This document shows, in pieces, positions 9,301 through 22,100 of a DNA stretch of 27,091 bases. The DNA lies in assembly GCA_028456385.1 (NCBI GenBank), contig JALNQF010000485.1, forward strand, positions 1 to 27,091, given 5' to 3'. The notes beneath the pieces were generated by a model. The model worked only from the letters and a program-made list of their open reading frames with translations, searched no databases and was not told the origin of the DNA. How positions within the stretch are numbered: position 1 is the stretch's first letter; each line of letters begins with the position of its first letter. The position numbers and the translations under genes were made by a program. This stretch comes from Ophiosphaerella korrae. Taxonomy: Eukaryota > Ascomycota > Dothideomycetes > Pleosporales > Phaeosphaeriaceae.

Positions 9301-10514
9301 ATAGACTATAGAAAGTAAGAATCTTTACAAAACTAGATATCTAAAACGCCTACTACTAGATTAAAATTAAGAAAGGTAATAAATAAAAAATAGCGTTTAG
9401 AATACAATATAAACTATATAACTACTTAGTTATACTCTTTAGCTTAATAAACGTACTAGTAGCCTTCTAAGAAAGAATAAATATAGTACTAAGAGAGTAC
9501 TTAGATATATTTATATTTATATACCTAGATAATATCTTTATATTTTTAGAAATAGAAGAAGAACACGTATAGTATATATACAAAGTGCTAGAAAAACTAG
9601 TAGAAAATAAGATATTTTTTAAAATAAGAAAATATAAATTCTATATAAAGGAAATAGACTTCCTTAGATTTATTATTAAACTAGGAAAAATCAAGATTAA
9701 TCTAGAAAAAATTAGATTAATTAACAAATAGCTAATACCTAAGAACCTAAAGGAAGTATAATAATTTTATAGCCTAGCTAACTTTTATAGAAAGTTAATA
9801 GTAAGATAGTCTAAAGATATAGAACTAATAATAAGGCTTATAAAAAAAGATATACTATTTAAATAGATAAGAGAATATAACAAAGTATTTAAGAAGATTA
9901 AAAAGAAGTTTATAGAAAACCTAGTTATTAGAATATATAACCTAGACCTACTAGTAATAGTAAAAATAGATGTATCTAATTTAGTCTATAGAATAGTACT
10001 AATACAAGAAGACCTAAAGACTAAGAAAGAATATTTAGTTAAATACTTCTCTAAGAAAATAAAGTAAGTAGAACTTAACTATCTAATTTATAACAAAGAG
10101 ATACTAGTAATCTATAAAGTATTTAAATAATAGAGAGTATACCTATAAAGAGTAAAATACTAAATAAAGGTCTATATAGACTATAGGAATCTTATAAGAT
10201 TTATACTAAATAAAGAACTAATATAATAATATATAAGATAGTAGGAATTCCTATTAATATTTAATATAGAAATTATATATATAAAAGGAAAAGATAACTA
10301 ATTTATAGACACCTTTAGTAGAAGACTAGACTTATAGAAAGAAGTAAGCGCTACTAGTATAGTTCTAGTTAAAAACAAAGAAAGATATTTAGTTCTAAAT
10401 ATACTTAAAATAGCTATAATACTTAAAAGAAAGAGTAGCGAGCTAGATAAATAGATTTAGGAAGAAACAAGAAAAGCCCTTAAAGAAATAGAGAAACTTA
10501 AAATCTAAGAAAAT
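6399..10514 (+). pseudogene. Gag-Pol of F, part 1 (gag to end of RNase H)
   Basis: This is one frame of 1,372 codons without a net shift. Gag comes first. Two zinc knuckles follow at 7302-7343 and 7371-7412, with Cys positions of the C-X2-C-X4-H-X4-C pattern reading Tyr (and the His too in the first knuckle). Next is a protease motif INSRA in place of (I/V)DSGA. RT contains KSLVVYRLIF, KLDIQNAYYQIKI and FIYLDN at the catalytic site (9522-9533), where YLDD is expected. RNase H holds KIDVSNLVYRI, ELNYLIYNKE and a DTFSRR end (canonical DALSRR). The part ends at G's insertion. Gag and Pol share one frame, as in Tf1-type chromoviruses. Many TAA/TAG stops make it inactive. Confidence 0.93.
10510..10514 (+). 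repeat. Target duplication of G, left copy
   Basis: AAAAT precedes G's 5' LTR; the same five bases follow its 3' LTR at 17551-17555. Confidence 0.9.
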
Positions 10515-10945
10515 TGTTACAATAGTAACAAGAGAAATATAGATAGAACTAATTAGCCTTACAACTAAAGGATCGAGTTCTTACGAATACAAAGAATACG
10601 AACTTAATTAGGAAACTACATATAATTAGGACACCTAGGATAATCTATAATCTATAGACTCTTAGCGTTAATAGATTATAGATTAAGGTAATCTATAATC
10701 TACTATTCTTAGTAGTAATAGATTAATAGATTAGGACAAGTATATAGTTAGTAGCGACGCGCATTATTAAGATAGTATTAGTAATTTAATCCTTTAACTA
10801 TAGAACGCTAATATAAGATAGTTATAAAATATCTTCTATTATTTATAGTTATTATAGATCCTTATACAAACTTTTGCTATTACCCTACAATCTACTAACC
10901 TTTCTAAGATAGGTACCTATAGTTAATAATAGGAGGCCTATTATA
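10515..10945 (+). repeat. 5' LTR of G (431 bp)
   Basis: It starts TGTTACAATAG and ends GGCCTATTATA. Type-a 5' part with two palindromic units from 10641; type-2 3' part (CCTTTAACTATAGAACGC ... AATAGGAGGCC). Confidence 0.93.
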
Positions 10946-11006
10946 CCTTACTAATTTAGTTATTGCAAGAAGCGAAGTATAAGTAGCGTATAGTCTAGCT
11001 AATATA
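10946..11006 (+). other. Leader and possible primer-binding region of G
   Basis: CTTACTAATTTAGTTATTGC followed by AAG keeps the right hairpin arm GCAAG that is mutated in F. It is otherwise the same as the leaders of E, F and H. Confidence 0.45.
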
Positions 11007-14000
11007 ATAGTAGAAAGTTTAATAAGTAAAGCCCCTAGGAGTAGTTATAAGTTAGATAGTACTATATAGGAAATAATTAAGGATCGTATAAATAAACTAA
11101 TTAATAATAAAGAGGATATAAAGATAGTAATTAAAGTACTAGAAACGTAGAACAAGGAACTGCAAGACTATTTAAAATAGAACAAAGTATAAATTAAAGC
11201 TATTATTAAAGGCTAGAACTAGATAGAATTAATTACCTAACGACTAGAAATAAGTACAATAAAGAAACTACCTAAGATACCTATCTTTAAGAAGTTTAAT
11301 AGAATAAAGGAAAAACTAAGACCCTTTATAGCCTTAGTATAACTCTAGATAGACGTACAAGTACTATACTTTAACACAAAAGAAAAGAAGGTAATATATA
11401 TTAGAATATATCTTAAAGAAAATATAATAAGATAGTTTAAACCCTACTAGATAGATTATACGATATACACTCTAATAACCTAAAAGGACAAAATAAGAGC
11501 TATCTTTAGAAGTTACGAATACTTTACTAAATAAATAAGAGTAGTATTTAAGGATATAGACGTTACCTAACAAGCTAAAGAACAGCTAGAAAAGCTTATA
11601 CAAAGCTAGAGTGTTCTAGAGTACGTATTATAGTTTAAATAACTATCGTAAAATATAGAGTAGAATAAGTTAGCTTTAATATTATAATTTAAATAAGGAC
11701 TAAACTTAAAAATCTAATACAAAATAATTTATATAGAAAAACCCTAAACGCTAGAAGCCTTAAAATAATAGGTAATACAAATTAATAATAATCTTTAAGA
11801 ATAGAAGAAGAATAAGTATAGAGGTTATACCTAGAATTAGGATAAGAGAGACCCTATAATCCTTAACACTAATAAGGATAAGAAGAGGAAGAAGAACAAA
11901 GACTTTACGTACTTTAACTATAGTAAGAAAGGCTACTACGTAAAAGATTACTAATTACAAAAGAAAAAAGATATAGTATACTATAAATATAAGAAACTAG
12001 GACACTTTATAAAAGACTATAGAAGTAAGGACTTAAGAAAAGATAAGGAAACTTAGTTAAAAATAACTAAGAACAAGAAAGAAGTACTAAAAGCATAAGC
12101 TAAACCTTAGGAGAAGGTAGTAGAGAGTAAAAAAGTATAATATATAATACTCTATTAGACCTTTTGTTATAACAATAACTACTATATATATCTTTCTAGT
12201 AAATAGAGAGTAGTATAGTTCCTATAGAAATAGAGATATAAAGTAGCTATAATAAAAGAAAGTAGAATAAAAGTATAGCTAAAAGAGATAGCCTATATAA
12301 TAGACCTACTAATAGAAGATTTAGAGGGGGAAGAACCCTAGACCCTATTAACTTAGGCTAAAGAATAAGTACTAGATAAAGAGACTACTATAGCTTCTTC
12401 TAAAGAACTATAAGAAAGTAAGAGATAAGTTAGTATAAGAAGTATAGAGTATACCTAGCTAGATATATATAGCTATAATAGCTATATAATAATAGATATA
12501 GAAGAATAAAATAAAGAATAGAGATTTATTTAAATATACTTAATAGTTATAAGTATAGAGGAAGCATATAAAGACTAAAAAGAACATAATCCTAAAGAAA
12601 TAAAGTTTATACTATTTTAAGAATAGATAAAGTAATATATAGTTATAGTAAGAAGAATACCTATATAAAAAGAATAGTAGTACTTTATAAGAAAAATACA
12701 ATAGATTAATAAAGCCTATATACTAAGAGTACTAGTAGTATACTATATCCTAATAATAGATACACCTAGAAGAGATAAGTACTAAAAAGGAGATAACAAA
12801 CTAATAGATCTAAAATATCTAGTACACTTTAAAGTATTATAGATATTATACCTAGATAAAAATTATATTATATATAGAAACTCTAAAGCAAACAACAATA
12901 TATTGCCTATATAGAGAAGAGGCTATAACTATATAAGAGTAATCCTAGTAGAAGATATCTAAGGATAAGAAATAATCCTAGAAGATAGATACGTAGTAGT
13001 AAGACCTAGTCTAAAACTATCTAAAAAATACGTCTAAGAAGGACTATAGTATAAGTATATATATAATAAATGCTTAAAATACAAAGAATACAAGCTTAAA
13101 GTAAGCTTATAGCCTAAGAAAGATAGATAGTTTATAAAAATACCTAAGTAAGAATAACTAGAAGGCGTAAGAGGCCTATATATTATAAAAATAGGTACTT
13201 ACTAAGAAAGAAAAGTATAATTAATAATTAATAGTAAAGCTACAAGAAACTTTATATTAAAGAAGTTTATAGAAATACAAGGAATAAGGTATATAATAAA
13301 GAAATATCCTCGACAATTAAGTACAATTAAAGGAAAACTATTCTAAGAACCTATTAGATTTAAAACAGTTTCCTCTATATTAAAACTAGAAGGAATAATA
13401 ATTAAGAATATAGTTATAGATATAACAACAATTAATAACAAATAAGATATAATACTAGGAATACTATAGTTATAAATAACTAACTTATAAATTAATTAGA
13501 GAATAGGAAAAATTAACTACTATAGAATAGATATATTAAAAGCTAATATAAGTACTTGTAAAAGAGAATTCCCTAAAGAATACAAGAAATAAGAAAAACA
13601 ACTTATAGAACCTAAAGATTACCTTCTAGAATATTAACTATAGGACCTAGCGATAGAACTAGTAGAAGGTAAAGACGTAAGATAGAGCCTAGTCTACTAG
13701 AAAATAGAAGAAGAGTCTAAAATTAAATAAATATTTATCTAGAATGTAATAAAAAAAGGATAAATAAAGGAATCTAAATCCTTAGTAGTATATAGACTTA
13801 TATTTGTAGATAAAAAGAGAATAAGCAACAAGAGACCTTACGTAGATTTTAGGAAAACTAACGCAATTATAAACAAGAACTAATACCTACTACTATAAAT
13901 AGATAGAATACAAGATAGATTATAAAGAGTAAGAATCTTTACAAAACTAGATATTTAGAACGCGTACTACTAGATTAGAATTAAAAAAAGAGATAAATAG

Positions 14001-16436
14001 AAGATAGCATTTAAAACATAGTATAGACTATATAAATATCTAGTTATGCTATTTAGCTTAACAAACGCACTAGTAGTATTCTAAGAAAGGATTAATATAG
14101 TACTAAGAGAGTACTTAGACGTATTTATATTTATATACCTAGATAACATCCTTATATTTTTAGAAATAGAGGAAGAACACGTATAATACGTACACAAAGT
14201 ACTAGAGAAACTAGTAGAAAATAAACTATTTCTAAAAATAAGAAAATGCGAATTTTATATAAAAAAAACAGACTTCCTTAGATTTATTATTAAACTAAGA
14301 AAAATCAAGATCGACCTAGAGAAGATTAGATTAATTAACAAATAGCTAATACTAAAAAACCTAAAAGAGGTATAACAATTTTATAAGTTAGCTAACTTTT
14401 ATAGAAAGTTAATAATAGGATAGTCTAAAGATATAGAACTAATAACTAGACTTATAAAAAAAGACACGCTATTTAAGTAGATAAGAGAATATAATAAAGT
14501 ATTTAAGAAAATTAAAAGAAAATTTATAGAAAACCTAGTTATTAGAACATATAACCTAGACCTACTAGTAGTAGTAAAGATAGACGCGTCTAACTTAGTC
14601 TATAGAATAGCACTAATACAAGAAGACCTAGAAACTAATAAGGAGTATTTAGTTAAATACTTTTCTAAGAAAATAAAGCTAGTAGAGCTTAATTATCTAA
14701 TCTACGACAAAGAGATACTAGTAATATACAAAGTATTTAAGTAATAGAGAGTATATTTATAAGGAGCAAAATATTAGATAAAGGTCTATATAGACTATAA
14801 GAACCTTATAGGATTTATAATAAATAAAGAACTATTACAACGCTATATAAGATAGTAAGAGTTTCTATTAATATTTAATATAGAAATAATATATATAAAA
14901 GGGAAAGACAACTAATTTATAAACGCCCTTAGTAGAAGACTAGACTTATAAGAAGAAGTAAGCACTACTAGTATAGTTCTAATTAAGAACGAAGAAGGAT
15001 ATTTAGTCTTAAATACACCTAAAATAGCTGTAATACTTAAAAGAATAAGTAGCGAGCTAGATAAATAGATTTAGAAAATAACGCAAGAAGTATCTAAAGA
15101 AATAGAAAAACTAGAAACTTAAGAAAGACTAGTACAAGCCTATAGAAGAATATATATTCTAGGAAAGATCTAAAGAGAATTTATACAATAGTTCTATAAA
15201 TTACTAGTATATAGATACTAAAGTATTAATAAGATATTAGATAGACTCTTAAGAGACTACTATATTCTAAAAGTAAGATAACTAGTAATAGAAGTACTAT
15301 AAGACTATATAGAATGCTATAGAAATAAATATAATAGATACGCACTATATAGAATACTACAACTAATAGAGATACTAGAATAACTATAAGGAATTATTAT
15401 AATAGACTTTATTACGAAACTACCTAAGTCTAAGGACCTAATATTAGGAGTCGAGTATAATAGAATCCTAATAATAGTAGATAAACTTATAAAGTACTTA
15501 TACTTTAGACTATATAAGAAAAAAAGTAAAATAGAAGTTATAGTACACTAGGTTCTAGGAACTATAATTAGCTAATATAGACTACTAGACAAAATTATTA
15601 TAGATAGAGACATAAGATTTATATTAAAACTATAGAGAATAATAATAGCACAATTAGGAATTAAATATATAATATTAATAGTATACTACCTATAGATAGA
15701 TAGACAATTAGAACGTATAAATTAAATAGTAGAACAATACCTAAGATACTACCTTAATTATAACTAGAATAACTAGGTACAACTATTACCTATAGCACAA
15801 CTAGTATATAACAGCGCAAAGAATATAGTAATAAGAGTAATACTCTTTTTTGTAAACTATAGATTTGAGCCTAATATATACTAGACACTAAGAAACTAGA
15901 TATCTTAGTCCTTAAGAGGAGAAAACTTTACTAATAGACTTAAGAATATATAGGATTAACTAAGATAGAACGTAGAATTCCTATATAATCGCATAACTAA
16001 GTACTACAATAAGAAGTATAAAGAAAGACCCTAATTTAGAGAGAGAGAAAAAGTATAGTTAGTGCAAAAAAATATTAAGAGCAAGAGACTAAGTTTAAAA
16101 TTAGACTATGTTAAGATAAGACTATACAAAATTAAGAAAGAAGTTACGCTAGTTATATTTAAATTAAAGCTACTAAACAAAATAAAGATATACTTAACCT
16201 TCTACGTAGTACTACTTAAGATAGTACTATAAAACGTAGAACTACTAGTATATAAAATAGACACGTATAGAGAATAAGAAGAATAGGAAGTTAAAGAAAT
16301 CTTAGTATACTAGTTCTATAATAGTAGGAACTACTATATAGTAAAATAGATAGGTATAGATAAAAAAGGATAACTATAGGAAGAAATATAGGAACTAGAG
16401 AATAACCTTAACTACCCTAAGAAACTAAAGGACTTC
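11007..16436 (+). pseudogene. Full Gag-Pol of G (1,810 codons)
   Basis: A single frame runs from an ATA (inferred old ATG) to the chromodomain end, with no net shift. The RT site YLDN is at codon 1044 (14136-14147), with Asp-Asn encoded GATAAC; RIP of GATGAC (TG to TA) explains this exactly. The integrase zinc region is mostly lost to Tyr but keeps one Cys in YIECYRNKY. The core follows (DFITKLPKS, IIIDRD, LERIN), then the GPF/Y module and the chromodomain-like tail EVKEILVYQFY. Interruptions are TAA or TAG, where CAA, CAG or TGG is likely. Family placement as a chromovirus is firm; the copy cannot make protein. Confidence 0.94.
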
Positions 16437-16764
16437 TAAAGTTAAAACCCTCTAGAACGCCTAGTAGTAAACTAAGAGAACTAACATTACTATTACTAGA
16501 TAGAGAGGTAATAGGAGCGCCTAATACAGGACCTACTATAGTAATACTAAATACCTTATCTAAGTCTAGCTTAGCTTCTAGAGCTACTAACTATATAGCT
16601 AATTTCTTATTATTTAGCGCCTTTATCTTATAAAGACAAGAGAGACAAGCTTAATTCTCTACTAGCTTACTCTACGTAAGCTCCTAGATCTACTTACGCT
16701 TAGCTTTAGCCTCTACAATTTAAGATAGTAATTTCTCTTAAGCCTAGTTAATAGCTCTCCCTAT
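16417..16764 (-). pseudogene. Antisense frame overlapping the pol end (copy G)
   Basis: 116 codons, same limits as in A, F and H. It reads IVEAKAKRK, an ELT-SKLVEN segment, CLYKIKALNNKKLA, LVALEAKLDL and VLEGFNFRSPLVS. Cys residues at two places where H has Tyr suggest Cys is ancestral and was changed by RIP. Internal stops are TAG or TAA. The product is not recognised; the Lys/Gln/Leu pattern suggests a coiled coil in the first two thirds. Confidence 0.5.
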
Positions 16765-16796
16765 TATTATTAAGCCTAGATATAAGAATAAGTATA

Positions 16797-17255
16797 ATAA
16801 ATATATACTCTACAAGAGAGACACTAGATATATTATAAGAACTATAAACGTTTGCACAAATACACGCCTTATAAGCTCTACTATTATTTATAGAAACTAT
16901 ATAAGGAGAGTACTTAGGATTTAACTTAGAAGAAGTATAACAAGAATAAGGAAATATTTTAATACTATTACGTAATACGCGATTAGTAAGAAGATATTAA
17001 TAACGTATAGAAGAGGTAACTATAGAGAGTAATAAGGAACTAGAAATTAATAAAGAAAGTAGGTTAATAACCTTAGCCCTAGGATAGATAAATAAAGACC
17101 TACTTAGAGGAGGAGATAGTATTACGATAGTAACAAGAGAAATATAGATAGAACTAATTAGCTCTATAACTAAAGGATTAAGTTCTTATAAATACAAAGA
17201 ATATAAACTTAATTAGGAAACTATATATAATTAGGATACCTAGGGTAATCTATAA
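16797..17255 (+). pseudogene. Sense frame between pol and LTR (copy G)
   Basis: 153 codons in phase with Gag-Pol, with the same limits as in A, F and H. It reads REILDIL, LLRNARLVRR, ESNKELEINKESRLITLALG, then crosses into the 3' LTR at 17120 and continues IELIS before ending in the palindrome. It has several TAA/TAG stops. A separate small gene or a detached C-terminal extension of Pol are both possible; I recognise no family. Confidence 0.45.
17106..17119 (+). promoter_or_regulatory. Polypurine tract of G
   Basis: AGAGGAGGAGATAG directly precedes the 3' LTR, the expected plus-strand primer. Confidence 0.78.
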
Positions 17256-17550
17256 TCTATAGACCCTTAGCGTTAATAGATTATAGATTAAAGTAATCTA
17301 TAATCTACTATTCTTAGTAGTAATAGATTAATAGATTAGGACAAGTATATAGTTAGTAGCGACGCGCATTATTAAGATAGTATTAGTAATTTAATCCTTT
17401 AACTATAGAACGCTAATACAAGATAGTTGCAAAATATCTTCTATTGTTTATAGTTATTATAGATCTTTACACGAACTTTTACTATTACCCTATAATCTAC
17501 TAACCCTTCTAAGATAAGTACTTGTAGTTAATAATAGGAGGCCTATTATA
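17120..17550 (+). repeat. 3' LTR of G (431 bp)
   Basis: It starts TATTACGATAG (TG changed to TA) and ends GGCCTATTATA. Same a+2 type and length as G's 5' LTR, differing only by transitions. Palindromic units begin at 17246. Confidence 0.93.
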
Positions 17551-17555
17551 AAAAT
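17551..17555 (+). repeat. Target duplication of G, right copy
   Basis: AAAAT, the partner of 10510-10514; F's frame resumes directly after it. Confidence 0.9.
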
Positions 17556-18631
17556 CTTATAAGAGTTTATAGAAGAATATATATTCTAGAAAAAATATAA
17601 AGAGAATTTATACAATAGTTCTATAAACTACTAGTATATAGATATTAAGGAATTAATAAAATACTAGATAGACTACTAAGAGATTATTATATCCTAAGAG
17701 CAAGACAACTAGTAATAGAAGTACTACAAGATTATATAGAATACTAGAGAAATAAGTATAGTAGATATATACTATACAAGAAGCTATAACTAGTAGAAGT
17801 ACTAGAATAACTATAAGGAGTTATTATAATAGATTTTATTACAAAACTACTTAAGTTAAAAGACCTAATATTAGGAGTTAAGTATAATAGAATCCTAATA
17901 ATAGTAGATAAACTTATAAAGTACTTATACTTTAAACTATATAAAGAGAAAAGTAGAATAGAAGTTATAGTACACTAGGTTCTAGGAACTATAATTAGCT
18001 AGTATAGACTACTAGATAAGATTATTATAGATAGAAACGTAAGATTTATATTAAAACTATAGGGAACGATAATAGTATAATTAGAAATTAAATACGTAAT
18101 ATCTACTATATACTACCTATAAATAGATAGATAATTAGAAAGAATAAACTAAATAGTAGAATAGTACCTAAGATACTACCTTAACTATAACTAGAACAAT
18201 TAGGTATAGTTACTACCTATAGTATAATTAGTATATAATAGCGTAAAGAATAAAATAATAAGAGTATTACTCTTTTTTATAAACTATAGATTTAACTCTA
18301 GTATATATAGAATACTAAGACTAAAGATATCTTAGTCTTTAAAAAGAAAAAACTTTACTAATAGACTTAAAGATATATATAAGTAATTAAGATAGAATAT
18401 AGAATTCCTATATAATTAAATAGTAAAGTACTATAATAAGAAATATAAAGAGGGACCCTAATTTAGAAAAAGAGAAAAAGTATAGTTAGTACGAAAAAAT
18501 ATTAAGAGTAAGAAACTAAGTTTAAAATTAGACTATATTAAGATAGGACTATATAAAATTAAAAAAGAAGTTACGCTAGTTATATTTAAATTAAAGCTAC
18601 TAAATAAAATAAAGATATACCTAACCTTCTA
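17556..18631 (+). pseudogene. Gag-Pol of F, part 2 (most of integrase)
   Basis: The F frame continues in phase from 10514 at codon CTT (LIRVYRRIYIL). It covers the integrase zinc region, with Cys and His now Tyr (DYIEYQRNKYSRY), then DFITKLLK, IIIDRN, and LERIN for the catalytic core. It ends in the GPF/Y module at KIYLTF, where H inserted. The residue after the second catalytic Asp-Arg is Asn. Stops are TAA and TAG. Confidence 0.92.
18627..18631 (+). repeat. Target duplication of H, left copy
   Basis: TTCTA precedes H's 5' LTR and is repeated at 25666-25670. Confidence 0.9.
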
Positions 18632-19061
18632 TATTATAGGCGTAATAGAAGAAATCGAGATAGAACTAATTAGTCCTAATCTAGGCGCTAACAAAGTATA
18701 GGACGAGCGGGGTAACAACCTTAATTAGGAAACTACGTATAATTAGGATACCTAGAGTAATCTATAATCTATATACTCTTAGTAGTAGTAGATTATAGAT
18801 TAAGCTAATCTATAATCTATTAATCTTAGTAAACATAGATTATAGATTATAGCAAGTATATAGTTATTAGTAATGCGTATTATTAGGATAGTATTAGTAA
18901 TTTAATCTTTTAACTATAGAACGCTAATACAAAATAGTTGTAAAATATCTTCTATTGTTTATAGTTATTATAGATTACTCCTAAGCTTTTACTATTACCT
19001 TGTAATCTACTAACCCCCTTTAAGACAAGCACCTATAGTTAACAACAGGAGGCCTATTATA
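18632..19061 (+). repeat. 5' LTR of H (430 bp)
   Basis: It starts TATTATAGGCGTAATAG and ends GGCCTATTATA. The 5' part (type c) shares ACTAATTAGTC with type b and a TAATCTATAATCTA palindrome with type a (from 18758). The 3' part is type 2. Confidence 0.93.
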
Positions 19062-19122
19062 CCTTACTAATTTAGTTATTACAAGAAGTAAAGCGTAAGT
19101 AGTATATAGTCTAGCTAATACA
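19062..19122 (+). other. Leader and possible primer-binding region of H
   Basis: It contains CTTACTAATTTAGTTATTAC then AAG, as in the other copies. No tRNA complement is obvious. The hairpin arms are partly mutated. Confidence 0.42.
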
Positions 19123-22100
19123 ATAGTAGAAAGCTTAATAAGTAAAGCCCCTAGGAGTAGTTATAAGTTAGATAGTACTATATAGGAAACAATTAAAGAT
19201 TGTATAAATAAACTAATTAACAATAAAGAGAATATAAAGATAGTAATTAAAGTATTAGAAACGTAGAATAAAGAACTACAAGACTATTTAAAATAGAACA
19301 AAGTATAAATTAAAGCTATTATTAAAGGATAAAACTAGATAGAACTAATTACGTAACGCCTAGAAATAAGTATAACAAAGAAACTACCTAAGATACTTAT
19401 CCTTAAGAAGTTTAATAAGACAAAAGAGAAACTAAGACCCTTTATAGCTTTAGTATAACTCTAGATAGACGTATAAGTACTATACTTTAATATAGAAGAA
19501 AAGAAAGTAATATATATTAGAATATATCTTAAAGAAAATGCGATAAGATAGTTTAAACCTTACTAGATAGATTATACAATATACGCCCTAATAACCTAAA
19601 TGGACAAAACAAGAGCTATCTTTAGAAGTTACGAATACTTTACTAAACAAATAAGAGTAGTATTTAGAGATATAGACGTTACCTAATAGGCTAAAGAATA
19701 GCTAGAAAAGCTTATATAAAACTAGAGTATTCTAGAGTACGTATTATAGTTTAAATAACTATCGCAAAATATAGAGTAGAATAAGTTAGCTTTAATATTA
19801 TAATTTAAATAAGGACTAAACTTAAAAATCTAATACAAAATAATTTATATAGAAAAACCCTAAACGCTAGAAGCCCTAAAATAATAGGTAATATAAATTA
19901 ATAACGATCTTTAAGAATAGAAGAAGAATAAGTATAGAGGTTATACCTAGAATTAGGATAAGGGAGACCCTATAATCCTTAACGCTAACAAGGACAAAAA
20001 GAGGAAGAAGAATAAAGACTTTACGTACTTTAACTATAGTAAGAAAGGCTACTACGCGAAAGACTACTAATTATAAAAGAAAAAGGATATAGTATACTAT
20101 AAATATAGGAAACTAGGACACTTTGTAAAAGACTATAGAAGTAAAGACCTAAGAAAAGATAAAGAAACTTAGTTAAAAACAACTAAGAACAAGAAAGAAG
20201 TACTAAAAGCACAAGCTAAACCTTAGAAGAAGGTAGTAAAGAGTAAAGAAGTATAATATATAATACTTTATTAGACCTTTTATTATAATAACAACTACTA
20301 TATACATCTTTTTAATAAATAGAGAGTAGTATAGTTCTTATAGAAGTATAGATATAGAGTAGTAGTAATAAAAGAAAATAGAATAAAAGCTTAGCTAAAA
20401 GATATAGCCTAAGTAATAGACCTACTAATAGAAGATTTAGAAAGGGAAGAGCCCCTAGTACTATTAATCTAGGCTAATAGACTAGTACTAGATAAAGAGA
20501 CTACTACAGCTCCCTCTAAAGGACTATAAGGAAGCGAGAGATAAGTTAGTATAAGAGATATAGAATATACCTAGCTAATAATATATAGTTATAATAGCTG
20601 TACTATAATAGATATAGAAGAACAAGACAAAGAATAGAAGTTTATTTAGAAATACTTACTAGTTATAAGTATAGAGGAAGCGTATAAAGACTAGAAAGAA
20701 CGTAATCTTAAAGAAATAAAGTTTATACTATTTTAAGAATAGATAAAGTAATATATAGTTGTAGTAAGAAGAATACCTATATAAAAAGAATAGTAATACT
20801 TTGTAAGAGAGACGCGATAGATTAACGAAGCTTATATACTAAGAATACTAGTAGTGTACTATATCCTAATAATAGATACACCTAGTAGAAGTAAATACTA
20901 AGAAGGGGATAATAAAATAATAGACCTAAAACATCTAGTACACTTTAAAGCATTATAGATATTATACCTAGACAAGAATTGTATTATATATAGAAACTTT
21001 AAAGTAAACAACAACGTATAGCTTATAAAGAGAAGAGGCTATAACTATATAAAAGTAATTATAGTAGAAGATATCTAAGGATAGGAAATAATCCTAGAAG
21101 ATAGATATATAGTAGTAAGACCTAGCCTAAAATTATCTAAGAAATGCGTCTAAGGAAGACTATAGTATAAATGCATATACGACGAGTATCTAAAATACAA
21201 AGAATATAAGCTTAAAGTAGGCTTATAGCCTAAGAAAGATAGATAGTTTATAAAAATACTTAAACAAGAATAGCTAGAAGGCGTAGGAGGCCTATATATT
21301 ATAAAAATAAGTACTTACTAGGAAAGAAAAGTACAATTAATAATTAATAGTAGAGCTACGAGGAACTTTATATTAAAGAAGTTTGTAGAAATATAAGGAA
21401 TAAAGTATACAACAAAGAAATACCCTTAACAACTAAGTATAATTAAAAGAAAACTATTTTAGGAACTAATATAGTTCGAGACAGTACCTTTAACACTAAG
21501 GTTAGAAGGACTAGAAATCTAGAATATAGTTATAGATATAACGACAATTAATAATAAACAAGATATAATACTAGGTATACTATAGTTATAAATAACTAAC
21601 CTACACATTAATTAGAGAATAGGAAAAATTAGTTATAGTAAAACTAATATACTAAAAGCTAATATAAGCACCTATAAAGGAGAATTCCTAGAAAAATACA
21701 AGAAATAAGAAAAGTAGCTTATAGAGCTAGAAGACTACCTTTTAGAATACTAACTATAGGACTTAGTAATAGAACTAGAAGAAGAAAAGAACGTAGAATA
21801 GAGCCTAGTCTACTAAAAAATAGAAGAAGAATCTAAGATTAAACAATTATTTATACAAAATGCAATAAAGAAAGGATAGATAAGAGAATCTAAATCCTTA
21901 GTAGTATATAGATTAATATTTGTAGACAAAAAAGGGATAAGTAATAAAAGACTCTATATAGATTTTAGAAAAACTAACGTAATTATAAATAAGAACTAAT
22001 ACCTACTACTATAAATAGATAAAATACAAAATAAGCTATAAAGAGTAAAGATCTTTATAAAACTAGATATATAAAACGTATACTACTAGATTAGAATTAA

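Larger units (their letters stand above)
10515..17550 (+). mobile_element. Element G: complete 7,036-bp chromovirus
   Basis: G has two 431-bp LTRs, a leader, full gag-pol, the post-pol region and a polypurine tract, flanked by AAAAT. It lies in F between RNase H and integrase. By hand I count 29 differences between its two LTRs, all transitions, with no gaps. That is the pattern of RIP rather than slow random decay. LTR type is a+2. Confidence 0.94.
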
